A stretch of 64,000 nt of DNA from Edaphochlamys debaryana (Eukaryota > Chlorophyta > Chlorophyceae > Chlamydomonadales). The notes beneath the pieces were generated by a model, which saw only the letters and a program-made list of their open reading frames with translations, searched no databases and was not told where the DNA came from. Below are positions 1 to 12,161 of the stretch, in pieces. The position numbers and the translations under genes were made by a program. The number at the start of each line of letters is the position of its first letter. The stretch's first letter is position 1. The stretch is taken from positions 62,001 through 126,000 of the forward strand of contig JAEHOE010000212.1 in NCBI GenBank assembly GCA_016858145.1. The letters run 5' to 3'.

Positions 1-890
1 CCCCCCTCCCCGTCCAGGAGCTGGGCGGCGCCGCCTCCGCCCCCGACCCGGGCTCCGCCTCCGCGCTGCCCTCCGAGGTGCTGGGCCTGCCGCAGCTGGC
101 GGACGTGCGCATGGCCGGCTGCGGCCTCACCGCGCTGCCGCCCATGCTGCTGCGCCTGCCCGCCATCACCGCCCTGGACCTCTCCTCCAACTCCCTCTCG
201 GCCCTGCCGCTGCCGCTGCCGCCCTCGGCCCCCGCCTGCGCGCCCCCGCCCTCCCCCGGTGTCCGCGCGCCCTACCGGAACGGGGGCCTGGGCCTGGGCC
301 TGGGCCTGCCCGCCCCCGCCATGTCGCGCTCCCCCTCCTCCTCCGGCTCCGGCCCCCGCGTGGCGGCCTGGGCTCCCACGCTGGAGCGACTCAACATCGC
401 CGCCAACAGGTTCACCACCTGGCCCCAGGTGCGTGCGCGTGTGGGTGGGGGTTGTGCGGTGGGGGGGTTGCGGGGACGGGTGGGGTCCCCGCACGGGGGT
501 CCAGGCAGACTGTTGCCCCGCTCCTGTTTGCCCGTGTTCCGAGCCCCCTGTCCTCACCCCAGCGCACCGCTCATAGCGCCCCCTCCTCTGGTCCCGCCTG
601 CCCTGACCCCTCCCCTCTCCCGACCCCCCCCCCCCCAGGGCCTGGCCTGCTGCCCTCGGCTGCGGGAGCTGGTGCTGGGCTCTCCGCTGCTGGGGCGCGC
701 GGCGGAGGGGGAGCTGGAGCGGTGCGTGCGTGCGCTGGGGGCGCTGGAGCTGATCGAGGTGCGGGGGCCGAGCCTGGAGCCGCGGGCGGTGCGGGCGCTG
801 CTGGCGGTGCAGCGGGCGGCGCTGGAGGGGCCGGGGGGAGCGGGGGCGGGGGGCAGGGGGCGGCCGCGGGTGGAGGTGACGGGCGCGTGA
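1..890 (+). CDS. Leucine-rich-repeat protein, C-terminal part
   Basis: Only the 3' end of the gene lies in the window. The two visible coding exons are 1-428 and 639-890, separated by a 210-nt intron that starts GTGCGT and ends in a long C-run plus AG. The first exon encodes leucine-rich repeats, seen in the segments LPQLADVRMAGCGLTALP and ITALDLSSNSLSALP, followed by a Gly/Pro/Ser-rich loop and another repeat (LERLNIAANRFTTWP). The last exon (GLACCPRLRELVLGSP onward) continues the repeat pattern and ends at the TGA at 888-890. Such repeats usually bind other proteins; the partner cannot be told from this fragment. The intron length is a multiple of three and contains no stop, so intron retention would keep the frame. 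The N-terminal domain, which would name the family, is outside the window. Confidence 0.75.
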   Translation, partial: PLPVQELGGAASAPDPGSASALPSEVLGLPQLADVRMAGCGLTALPPMLLRLPAITALDLSSNSLSALPLPLPPSAPACAPPPSPGVRAPYRNGGLGLGLGLPAPAMSRSPSSSGSGPRVAAWAPTLERLNIAANRFTTWPQVRARVGGGCAVGGLRGRVGSPHGGPGRLLPRSCLPVFRAPCPHPSAPLIAPPPLVPPALTPPLSRPPPPQGLACCPRLRELVLGSPLLGRAAEGELERCVRALGALELIEVRGPSLEPRAVRALLAVQRAALEGPGGAGAGGRGRPRVEVTGA

Positions 891-3799
891 GGGGGCGGGG
901 GGTGGAGCGGTTCAGAGGCTGGAGATGGGGCTTGAGGAGAGGGGATGGGGCGTGTGGTGGGAGCGGTGGATGGGGCAGGCAGGGGGTTGCGGCCGGCCCC
1001 GCGGCCTGCAGGGGACAGCGGTCGCGGAGAGGGGACCTGGGTGCGTGCGGCCACTGAAGGCACTGGGGCGCGGGGTGTGGGTGTGAGCCGGTGGGGTGCC
1101 GTGTGTGGCGGAGGCCGCGTACTGAGCCCGGGCCTCGGGGCCGGAGGGGGAGGTGGCAGGGGCGCGGGTCGCGGCCCGCGCGGAGGAGCGCGCGGCGGCG
1201 AGCGGCGTTGGGCCAGGCGCCGCAGGGGCCCCGTCTGTGGCCAATGCGAGGTCAGGCGAGGTCTTGTTTAATTATGGGGCTTTACAATAGCTTGAGGGCC
1301 GTTTAGCTGGGCGGAGAGAGCGCTGCAGGGCGGGGCAATATGAGATACCGCCTCCGTGGTTCGCGATCTGCCCACGCGCCACACTCGAGTGCGCTGAGGG
1401 GAGGGGGCGTGCGCCCCGCGGGAGGGAGGGTCGGTGCAGTGGGGGCAGGAGGGCGGGGGCTGGCGAGGCAGGCATTGCGGAGAGAGACGGGCATGGTCGG
1501 GGGCCAGTGTAGCCGTTTCATTGTTCTCTCAGCTCTGCGTTCATGGGTTCTGGTCTATTGCTTTGTGGCAGTAGTGATGAGGTGCGGACGTGCGGAGCGG
1601 AGCGGTGCGAGCAGCGGCAGGGGAAGGAGCGGGGGTGCAGGTGCCCCCGCCTGGAGGCCCCAAGGCTCCTCAAGGCTTGACATGGAGCGAAGCCGCCGGG
1701 CGGAAGCAGCGCTGGGCCAGAGACGATAAGCCGATTGGGCCGTGGATTCTAGACCAGCCAGGGCCCTGGAGAGAGTGTGGACGCGCGCGGGGTCCGGCCG
1801 AGGGTGTACTGCTTCGCGACCCGTGCAGGTGTGCCGTTGGCCCGTTGCGCTTGGCTGGCCGCGCATTCATGATCATGACGTACGGGAGAGGTGTGGTCGA
1901 TGACGCATTCGTACAGGACATACGGTGTGGCATAATGTGGCGAGTTTCGTTCTTGGTCTATACCGGTACCAGTGGATGTGATGACGTGGTGAGTGTGTGG
2001 AGACCAGGGGCCGGCGGTGAGGGCGGCGGGGCGTTGGAGCACCGCATGCGGCTGGTGGGAAGATCCCGCGGCCGCGTTCCGCTGAGCGCCCGATCTTGAA
2101 TCGCCAACGGTTTGACAGATATATTCCAATTGTTCCTGAATGTTACTCGTTGTCTGTGTTGCGCCCTTGTCTGTCTTTCGAGGGCGGGGGCTGCAGCGCC
2201 GCGTGGTGGAGGTGGTGCGGGGAAGCTCCCCCGCTGCGGTACGGTTTGACATATACATCTCGTTTGTTCCTGTATGTTTAGCACTGTGTGCGTCGCGCCC
2301 TTGTCGGTGTATGGAGCGTCTGTGTCTGCGTGCGCCCCAGGGTGCGGCCGCTCAGGCGGAGGTCAGGGAGCATCGGAGGTCCTGGGGCTGGGCTCCCCCC
2401 TCCCCCCGTTGCTGAGAGGCGGCCCTCGGGTGCGGGCAGTGGCGCATGCGGGTAGGGGCGCATGTGCGCTGGGCTGCCGTTAGTGGTACATTACTAGCCA
2501 GACAGGGGCGGTGCTTGTGCCCTCCCTCCCTAAAGTTTTGGAGCATGCGGGAGCGGGGTGCATCCCCTGGGGGTGCTGACGCTAGCGCTCGGGCTCCACC
2601 GTAAAGTTTTGAGCATACGGGATACAGGGCACAGAGGATACAGGGTCGGTTCGGTTTAGCATATGCAGGGCTGGCGGTAGTGCGTGGCAAGGTGGCGAGC
2701 GCGTGCTGGCGCTGTGGCGTATCGACAGTGCCAAGATCCAGTACTGGAGGCCTGGAGGTCTCCCATACGCCGGTCTCTGTAACGTTGCTGCCCATTAGGC
2801 CCTGCGCCTTTGCCATCGCACCAAGGTTTCCCTGTCCAGGCACAGATACGTGTAGCCCCATGGCGCGATTGGCGCCCCGTAATTGCAGGGCTGTCGCCGT
2901 GTTGGACTCGGCATGCAAGTGCAGGGGCTTCCCGCTGACTAGCGGCGGTGCATGCCCCCCCTGCCCCGCCCCGCGGCTGCCCTTAGGTTAGCCCCTGCCT
3001 CGGCGATGCTGCACGGCCCCTGCGCGAGCACAGAACCCCCCTGCCCGGGTAACCGGCGCAGCTCTACGTCATCGGCAGCAACAGCATGCCGGTTACTCTA
3101 GCATAGCCGCTATCAGCCGCATCACCGACTACTTCTTCTGCGCGTACCGCTCCGTGTAGTGCTAGATGGCCTTGTTGCTTGTGTACTGCGCGGGGGCTAT
3201 GCCCGCCTCCCCCTGCCCCGCCCCGCTCAGCTCGTCGCTGCCTGCTGCGGTGCCGCGGAGCCCTCCCGCTGCAGGTAGGGTGCAGGCATGCAGTGCCCTG
3301 CGCGGCGGCCACGACCGCCTCTTCCTCCTCCTCGTGCTTACAAGGGGGCCGAGTCACTGCTCACCAAAGGGGGAGACGACGAGGCCGGCGAGGCACACAC
3401 ACCTTATGCTGGAACGGCTCCCACACACTCGGCAGCGTCCTCGTTCCTTTCTTGACCCCTGCCCGTCTCGCCGCAGCCTGCCGCTGTGGCAGTGCCGCAG
3501 CGCAGCCGCACGCCCCGCCCCCCACTGAGCCACGCCATCACCTGTAGTGCTCCCCCTCTGCCCGTACTCACAAGCCGCCCCGCCCCCTGACTGCCGGCTA
3601 GGAGCCGCACCTTGATGCCTCTCTCCCAGCGCGCACAGCCCTCCGCGACCCGCCTCCCCTTACCTCCAACCCTGTAGCGTACAGCCCCTCCTACCTCCTA
3701 CACCCCCCCATCCACACCCTACCACCTCCCTCCAAACCTAGTCGCCGTCTAGCCGCATTCAACCATCAAACACCCCACCTGCCCCTCCAGGCCCCCCCC
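891..3799. other. Intergenic region, no gene recognised
   Basis: This is downstream of the LRR gene (+) and downstream of UTP21 (-), so it holds two 3' ends. Base composition is milder than in the genes. No family-like protein could be read on either strand. Two pairs of diverged short duplicates are visible: about 2108-2175 against 2242-2309 (both begin CGGTTTGACA and run to GCGCCCTTGTC), and about 2531 against 2602 (both begin TAAAGTTTTG). Confidence 0.6.
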
Positions 3800-6700
3800 T
3801 CACCCCTGCAGGTTCCCCAGGAAGCCCACCACGCAGCGGCTGTGCTGCAGCAGAGCGTCCAGCCGCCGCCACCCCGCCGCCACCGCCCCCCGCAGCCGCC
3901 CCGCGCGCGCCAGCAGCTCCGGGCGGGAGGCGATGGCCTCGCCGCCCACCTGCAGCAGCACCGCCAGCAGGGCCTGGGGTGAGAGGGGTGAGAGGGGGGA
4001 GGGCGAGAGGAGAGGGGGTAGGGGGAATGAGCCCGGAGAATGAGTGGCTGGGTCAGTCAGCGCGGGCGGTGGAAGCCCCGGCTCGCCCTCGCAGCCCCAC
4101 CAGCATGCCTTCATTCGTGCCACCGCTCCACCCCCCCCCCCCCCCACACACCCTCCCTCCCACCCTCCCCTCCCACCCTCCCTCCCACCCTCCCCGTTTT
4201 CCGCTCGAAAACATACCCCTCCCTCCCCACAACCCCTTCCCCCCCCACCCCCCCACCTGGCAGAACTCGAAGTCCCTCCCCCCCTCCAGCGATGCCGCCA
4301 GGGCGTCCATGAGGGAGCCCAGGTCGGAGGCGGCGGCGGCCTCGTCCGAGGAGCCGGGCAGGGGCTGGGGGGGAAGGGTGCGTGGGGGGTCGAGGGTGGG
4401 GCAGTGTTAGTGGGATGATGCGAGGAGGCAGCTCCAGTCCGCGCGCAGTCGGAACGGTCCGAGCACGGCCGCAAGTACGGTCGGGTACGGCCTGGTGTAC
4501 GATCCGTACGGAACGCCTACGAACCGCTCGCCCGCTCCATGCTCCCGTCCGCAAACTCCCCCCCCCCTACCTCCAGGGCCCGCAGCTCCCGGTCGATGGC
4601 GGTGGGGCGCATGCCCCTCAGAGCCCCCAGCAGGGGGCCCCACGCCTCCAGCGCCGCCTCCCCGCCCTCCGCCCCGGCCTTGGAGGCGGCGGCGGCGCAG
4701 CTCCGCAGCAGCCGCACAAACTCCGACACCGGCCCCGCAGCCCCCGCCGCCGCCGCGCGGCCGCCCTTGCGCGCCACGATGCGGGACCGCCCGCCGGGCG
4801 CAGCGGCCGCGGAGCCGGGCCCGGGGCCAGCGCCGCCCTCCCCGTCCTCCCCCTTCCGGTCCGACCCGCCCTCCTCCTCCTCGCTGCCCTCGCCCCACCC
4901 GGGCGGCTGCGCACCGCCCTCCGCCCCTCCCGCCCCCGCCTCGGCACCCGCCGCTGCTGCCCCCGCCTCCGCTGCCGCGGGGTCGAACACGGGCTGTGCG
5001 TCCAGGCCGGGGAGGGTGGGCAGGAAGAAGGGCGCGGCCTGGGGCTTGGTGGGGGGCTGCAGGGGCTTGTTGCGGGCCTTGATGACCTGGGGGGTAAGGG
5101 TGGGTGGGTGGGTGGGTGTGTAAAGGGAGGGCGACAAGTGGACAAGCCACCAGAGTAAGGCGGGTGCAGGGTGCACGGAGCAGCCTCCCAGGCGGCCAAC
5201 CCAGCCCCCTGCCCTCCTCCCCAAGTCCCCCTCCCCCCCTCCCCCCCACCTCGATGTGCACCAGGCTGTCCCACTGCGACCGCGGCAGCAGCGACAGAGT
5301 CACCAGCTCCGGGGCCAGTGGCAGGGGGGCGCCCGACACGGGGTCGCGGGCGGCGTACGGGGCGGGCGCGGCGGCGGCGGCGGCGGCCTCGGCGGCGGCG
5401 GCGGCGGCGCGGCGGCGGGACGCGGCCTCCTCCTCGTCCTGGGGTGGGGGTGGGGGTGAGGGCGCACGCATGCAGGGAGGGGGTAATGAAAGGACAAGGG
5501 CTTTCCATGGACGCAAACATAGACCCTCAGACCCGTCCCCTCCCGCAGCGGCCCCAGGCCTCCCTCCCCCACCCGCTCCGTCCACCAAGGCAGCCCTCCC
5601 CGTCTCCCGCTCCCACATCCTCCCCCTCTCCCCCGCCCCCCTCCCACTCACCCCGCTGTCCCCGTCCTCGTCCTCGCAGTCCTCCTCCTCCTCCTGCGCC
5701 CCCGCAGCCCCCTCCTCGCCCTCCGCCTCCCCGCCCCGCCCCCCCGCCCGGCCGCTGCTGATGGAGGGCAGTGCGGCGCGGAGGGTGGGCACCGCCCCCT
5801 CGCCCAGGGGCACGGCGGGGGCAGTGCCGAACAGAGCCTGCACCGGGAGGGGGGAGCGGTGGCGCGGTTGGGTGGGGGGGTGGGTCGGTGGGGGTGAGAC
5901 CATGGCGTTCAGAGACCCCATGACACACCGCCCGCTGCGAACGACCTCCCCGAGCTCCATACTCCCACCCGGCTCCTCCTCTCCCAGGACACCTCTCCCC
6001 ATCTCTTTCCTCCCCTCTACACCCCCCTCCCCCCCACCCCCCCGACCTGGTTGGTCCACAGGTAGATGCCCCGCCGGTTCACGTGCGTGGTGGCCAGCAG
6101 GTCCAGGGAGGGGCCCAGGGAGAGGGAGGTCACGGGGGCGCCCAGGCGCAGGACCTGGGGGGGGGGTGTTTGGGGGGGGGGGGGGTGTTGGGAGGCAGTA
6201 GGCTGGGCAGCGCCGGAGCGCTGTGCGGGGAAGGGGGAATCCATCTGAGCCCACCGCGCGAACGCACGGCTGTGCCCTCCCATGCACCCGGCCCCCTCCC
6301 TCCCCTCCACCCCCCCCCCACCCCCCCACCTGCAGGCAGGCCGCCGAGGGAATGTCCCACACACGCAGGGTGCCGTCCATGGAGCTGGGGGGGGGGGGAG
6401 GGAACAGGGGAGGGGAGGGAGGGGTGTCTGTTGTTGAGCGGGATCGCGGGAGGGCGGGGTGAGGCGGGGCGGGGCAGGCTCCTCCAGCTTCCAGCCCGCT
6501 TGCCCTGAAACGCTTGCCCTGGGCCCCGAAACGCCCCAGACCGTCGGCCTGCCCGCTGAACCCATCCCCTTGGCGCAACCGCGCTCGGCTTCCCGCCCTT
6601 TCCCCTACCCTACCCCCCCCCCCCCCTCTCCCCTCCCCCCACCTGCTGAGGAGCCAGCGGCCGTCCTGTGAGATGTGCAGCCCCGTCACACGGTCCCTGG

Positions 6701-9700
6701 GGGGGGGGGGGCAGGGTGAGCGGCAAGGGGTTTCACGGGCTGCGGTCTGCACAGTGGGTCTCGGCCTGCTACCCTCCACCTCCCACTCTCGAGCATGCAC
6801 CGCCCCTCCCTTCCCCCCGCCCTCCGGCCCCACCCACCTGTGCCCCGCGAACCTCCGCACCAGCCGCGGCACCTCCACGTCAAACAGCCGCAGGCTCCCG
6901 TCCGCCAGCGCCACCGCCGCCAGCCCCGAGCCGGGGTGCAGCGCCAGGCGGGAGGCGGGCTGGCCCAGGGACACCTGGGGTGGTGGGGAGGGGGGGTGCA
7001 AGGAGGGATGGGGGGGGAGTTGGAGGGGGGATCTGGAGTTGGAGGGGGGATTGGCAGGGGCTGCGGGCTGGCCCCGGCACGTTCAGAGCCCTCTCTTCGT
7101 CACGTGCCTTCACGGCGGCTTCAAGCCCCCCTCCCCAGGCCATTCTCCTGCCCACTTCCCTGCCCACTTCCCTGCCCCCCCCCTCCCGCCTCACCTCGGC
7201 CCTCAGCTGCTGCCTCCTGAAGTCCCACACCCTCAGCACCCCGTCCAGCCCCGCAGAGGCCATCATCCCGTTGGACGAGTCCACCGCGGCACCCACCACC
7301 GCACCCGAGTGGGCGGGCAGGGGGGCTGCGGGGGGGGGGGGCGGTGGAGGGAGGGGGAGAGGGGTTGGGGTGAGGAGGCAGAGCGCGTGTGGGAAGGCAT
7401 GCGGGGTGCAAGAGGTGGCGGGAGGTGGTGCCCCGAGTGCCAGTGCCCCGACAGTCTGCGGCCCCCAGCTCCCCACAGGTGCTCCTCATGCACCCCCTGC
7501 CCTCGGACCCCGCCCACGCCCACCCCACCCTAGCCCCGCCCCCCCCCCCGCCCCCGCCCCCCCACCCACCCTGCCCCCTGCGCTCACCCGTCGCAGCGCC
7601 GCCCTTGGCCGCCGCTCCGCCCCGCTGCGGCCCCCCCCGCTGCGCCCCCTGCGCCGGCCGCCTGCTGTAGGCCCCCCGGTGCAGCCCGCTCTGCAGGTTG
7701 TATCGGTCCAGGCGCCCCGAGGCAGAGCCCACCAGCCCGAAGTTGCCGCAGCGGGAGAGCGCCACACAGGTGACGGGGGCGGCGGGGGCGCCGTGCAGCT
7801 CCTGGGGGGCAGTGCAGGTGGGGTGGTGGAGTGGTGGCGGGTCGAGTGAGGCGGCGGGGAAGTGGGGTGTTTCGGGCTCTGGCCGATGGGCCTGCAGAGG
7901 AAGCCCGCCACCCGCCCCCTCCCCTCCTCCTCCCCTCCCCTTTGGTCCCCCTTCCTCCCCCCCACCTCCGGCGGCGGCGTCAGCACGTGCTCCCCCAGCG
8001 TGAAGGCCGCCAGGCGCCATGTGTAGGCGGAGGGGTCGCCCTCGTGCGCCGTCAGGGCGTTGGCCCAGTCCCGCTCGCGGACCTGCGGGTGGGGGTGGGG
8101 GTGGGGGTGGGGGTGGGGTATTTTCTTGAGCGGGAAACGACAAGGCGGCGGCCGGGGAGCGATCGCGTGCGGGGGGGGAGGAGGAAGTGCGGCAGAGGGG
8201 TTGTTGGCGGTGGGGAGGGGTATCTGTTGCAAGGCTCATTGACCCTTGTGGCGTGGAGGAAAAGCCAGTCGAGTAAGCAAACCAGGCGTCGCTATGGTGG
8301 TGCGTGTGTGAAGCCCGGGCCGCCACGGGGCAGGCAGGGCCCAGACTGATCCGACCACGGAGCCTGCAAAGCCCGCAAGCACATTGCCGCCCACAGCATC
8401 CCACCCTCCGTCCCTGCTCGCCCACCCACCCTTCCTCAACACACTGCCCCCACTTCTCCCCCCCCCCCCATCGGGCTCGCTGGCTGCCGCCACACTAGTC
8501 CTCTCCGGTGTCCACCTCGCCCCCCCCCCACCTCGCATGCGTCCATGTCCACCACCCGCCCCAGCTTGAGCTCCGCCTCACGCAGCTTGAGGCGCTTGGC
8601 GCGGCGGGCGGTGTGGTGCTGGGGGGCAGAGGGGGGGGGAGATGGAGGGGCGGAGGTGAGCCCAAGCCAGGAGCACACATGTTTGCCGGCGCCCATCCGT
8701 GCCACACCTCGGCCCTCGCCCTCGCGCCTGTTCTCCCCTTGCCCCCTCCCCACTTCCAACCCCCTCCCCATTCGCATTTCCCCCTCCCTTTTATCCCCCC
8801 CATCTCTATCTTCTATTTTGAATCCGTCACAGACCTCCTCTTCCTCCACCCCCTCTTTCGCTCTCCCAATGCTTCAGAAATCCCCCCCCACCTGGCTCAG
8901 CTCCCTGCTCTGCTGGTCCTGGTGCACCGAGAAGACGCGGAAGGAGCGGTCGCAGCCGGCGGACAGCAGCCGCAGACCGCCCTGGGGGGGCGAGTGGATG
9001 GGGGTGGTGGTGAGGGGTGAGGAGGTGTGGAGGAGGGCGGTGAGAGGGGCTGCTGGTCACACGCTTCGAGGCGACCCAGACACCCCAGGGCCCCTCCAGA
9101 GCCCCTGGCTCCCAGCTCAGCCTACCCCAAGTACCCCCCCCCCACCCCTTGACACCCTCCCTCGACCCTTTTCCCCCCCCCCCCCTCCCCCCCACCTCTC
9201 CGTAGTGGCGCACGAGGGTGGGCGGCGCCGAGTGCCCCGCCCGGAAGCGCAGCAGCCGCGGCGCCGCGTCCGCGCTGTCGAAGGCCCAGTGCTTGAGCGA
9301 GTTGTCGGCGGCGGAGGACATGAGGAGGGGCTCGCCGGGGAAGAAGTGGAGCGAGATCTGGGAGGGGTGGGGAAGGGTGGAGGGGTGGAGGATGAGCCGA
9401 TAGCGGGTGGAGGGGGAGGACGCGGCCAGAGGCGGCCGCGCGGTTACCCTCGCAACCTTGTCTCTCCCTTTCCTTCAAACGCCCCCACTCCCCCCATTCC
9501 CCAATGCCCCCCCCCCCCCCCCGAACCCCTCTCCCCCTCACCAGCGCCCCGTCGTGCGCCTCCCGCAGCACCGTGTGCAGCCGCCGCTCCTCGAGGTTCC
9601 ACACCGTCACGGCCCCGCCCCCGCCCCCCGCCGCCAGCAGGGGCAGCCCCGCGCCGCTGCGGAAGGCCAGGGCGCAGCAGCCCCCGCCGCCCCGCCCCGA

Positions 9701-11789
9701 GGCAGCCGCGGTGCCCGCCCCGCCCCCAAGCAGCCCCTCCGCCGCCAGGCCCGAGCCGGAGGCGTTGGCAAACACAGCCACCTGTGGGGGGAATGAGGGA
9801 GGAACGGGGGGTGGGGGGGTGGGAGTTAGGGCGAGGCAGGCGTGGGCTTGGGCGTACCCGGCCCCCTGCAGTCCCACCCTCTCCCCCTCTTCACTCCCGA
9901 CCTTCGAGAACAATACCCCCCTCTCCCTTCCCCTCCCCCCCTCCCCCCCCCACCTCCTCGTCGAACCGCACGTTGTGCAGCACCGCCCTGCCGTCCCCCA
10001 AGCCCACCCCCACGACGTCCAGCGCGGGGCTGGCGGCCAGGCAGCGGACGGGGGAGCCCCTGGCGGGGTGGATGGGATGGGGGAGGGGCACGGGGGTGGA
10101 GACGTTCAGGAAAGCTCGGGTGGGATCCGGCCGGGGAGGCATCTCCAGCCGTAGGCGGCGCGCAGACAGGAGGCCGCCCACGCTCCCCTCTTCCCCGCAG
10201 CCGGGCCTGCCCCTCCCCCCTCCACCTCTCCTACCCTCCCCTCACCAGCCTCCTAACCCCCCCTCACCAGCCCTTGAAGGTGTGCAGGCGGGTGCCCGTG
10301 CGGAAGTTCCACAGAGCCAGCTGCCCGCCCTCGCTGCCCACCAGCACCTGGGGGGGGGGGGGCGGGAGTGAAGGATCAGTGGTTCGTGCGAGGAACACAC
10401 TGCGCCCTGCGCTCCCTGCCTTGGCCCTTCATCCCTGCTCCCCGCTTCCCTCCCTCGGGCGGGAGCTCAAAAGGGGCGTGCACAGGAGCGTGAGTGGACG
10501 CCCCACCCGGGGCCGCCTGGCTGCCCCGGCCCAGGTCGGCTCCCCGCATCCGCTCCCCCAGTCCCCCCTATTCCCCCTCCTTGAAGCCCCCCCCCCCCCC
10601 ACCTTGTTGAGGTAGGTGTCCGGGTGAGCCATGCAGGTGGGCTGGAAGCCGGGGCCCAGGTCCAACACGCGCTGGGGGGGGGAGGGTAAAGAAAGGAGGG
10701 GAGGGGTAGGGTGGCTCGAGCTGAGGGCCGCACGCGCCGGTGCGCACCGGCAGGGCCAGGGGGCTCCACGAAGCCGCCGGGGGAGCAGGCGGGGGGCGGC
10801 TGCTGCACACAGCAGCCCGCAGCTGCCCGGGGGCGGACCCCAACCCAGGCCCCTGCCCAACCCGGGAGCTCCTGTCGCCCCCTCAACCCTCCCCCCCGCC
10901 CCGGCGGCGCGTTCCCGCTCAGCAACAAACTCCCCCCCACCCCCCTCACCGTGGGCTCCTCGTGGCTCCCCACCTCCCACACCACCAGCCGCCCCCCCTC
11001 CCCCGCCGCCTCCGCCGCCTGGCTCGGGCCGCACAGCGCCAGCAGCGCCTCCCCCAGCGGCAGCAGCTGCCGCACGGGGCCGCAGCCGGGGGGCGAGCGG
11101 TAGGTGCCGGTCCTGACAGGGGGAGAGGGGGAGATAGGGGGGTGGGGAGGGGGTGAGCGACGGGGGGTTGACTGCATCCGCCCCTCTACCTCCCCCGTCC
11201 TACCTCCCCCCCCAAACAATAACACACACACACACACACGCACCTGTGCACCCGCTTGCACTCGATGATGTCACCCCCCACGGCCGCGAAGGTGAGGTCC
11301 CCCTTGACGGCCAGCGCCCGCACGTCGCCGGGAAGCTGAGGAACAGGGGGGGGGGGGGCAGGGGGGTAACGTTACAGGGCCCAGTTGGGGGTTGGGTTGT
11401 GGAAGGTGAACCTCAGACTGACTCGACGGACCCTCCCTCCCCCTTCATCGCTGGGCGGGCAGAGCCTGGCGCTGGGCGGGGGGAGGAGGGTGCGTGGCAC
11501 GGCCTGGGCAGGAGGGGACCGGTCCGAAACCCTTGCCCACCTGGGGCCCCACGAGCGATAGCAGCAGCTTGGTGGTGTTGTACACCTGCGGTTCCGAGAG
11601 GGCGCAACACAGCGTCAGCGGGAGCGTCGCGGAGCCCTCGCGACGCCGCCGGCCGCCACCCACCTGCCATGCCTTGCCGACGCTCACGGTCACGTAGGTT
11701 TCCTTTCCTCTACGACTGACTGCAAAGGGCACGTTGTCGGTAATGTAACCTAGCGCCCGAAAGGGCTTGAACAGCGGCTCGACGTCCAT
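3800..11789 (-). CDS. UTP21: UTP21/WDR36, WD40 subunit of the U3 small-subunit processome
   Basis: This is a nucleolar WD40 protein of the UTP-B complex, which with U3 snoRNA processes 18S pre-rRNA. There are 23 exons, read from high to low coordinate: 11789-11664, 11585-11541, 11335-11244, 11112-10950, 10671-10603, 10347-10268, 10059-9954, 9781-9542, 9357-9196, 8981-8892, 8618-8532, 8082-7966, 7801-7588, 7325-7195, 6974-6838, 6696-6643, 6384-6330, 6154-6047, 5837-5652, 5438-5250, 5086-4571, 4364-4257, 3973-3800. All joins keep phase and give about 1082 aa; yeast and human relatives are about 940-950. The family start LFKPFRALGYITDNVPF is clear, followed by two WD40 propellers (for example SSMDGTLRVWDIP, ASAGLDGVLRVWDFRRQQ). 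The C-terminal Utp21 domain ends VVGFLGNLQG. The excess length is an acidic, Ala-rich insertion (exons 19-21). The start is the ATG at 11787-11789, after which the family similarity begins at once. Confidence 0.93.
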
Positions 11790-12161
11790 GGCGACGTGCC
11801 GCACGAAAGAGAAGCCAAGTTCCTATGCTACGGCTCGGTTCATCGATTCGTCTCGAGTGTTGTAACAACTTCAGAAACAGCTCTGGATGCAAGTCGCCGC
11901 GATGAGCTCCATTGTTTCTGCGACAGCCAGGCTCTCGCCGAAGAAGTTGCACACCCTGAGTTGTCACTACATAGCGCCTATTCTGTCCTGTCCTCGGTTT
12001 GGCGTGCGGCGCCTGTGATCGCTCTCCCGCCAAACTACTGCGCTTGGCCAGAGCAAAGCGCCTAGCGCCTCTGTGAGACCCCACCAGACTCTCTGATCAT
12101 TCGCCTCTGACGTACTACAGCTTCTGCGCCTGCGCCTGGCGACCGTGAGGGCTGGGGCAGG
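11790..12161. promoter_or_regulatory. Divergent promoter region between UTP21 and ALADIN
   Basis: This 372-bp gap separates the start codons of two divergent genes, so it must contain both 5' UTRs and promoters. It is visibly less GC-rich than the gene bodies and lacks their G- and C-runs. No TATA box is convincing. Joint control of a ribosome-assembly gene and a nuclear-pore gene is an inference from position only. Confidence 0.6.

Noticed and set aside
4407..7001. 864-codon minus-strand open frame
   Set aside because: It runs through several introns of UTP21. The WD40 similarity is real only within the exons, and GT/AG boundaries with consistent phase give the spliced model.
8088..8117. 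GGGGGT tandem repeat as a telomere-like or regulatory element
   Set aside because: It is a short run of a simple hexamer inside a UTP21 intron, in line with the G-rich bias of introns here; nothing links it to telomeres.
11790..11804. Upstream start for UTP21 adding five residues
   Set aside because: The codon at 11802-11804 is GTG, not ATG. The ATG at 11787-11789 directly precedes the conserved N-terminus.
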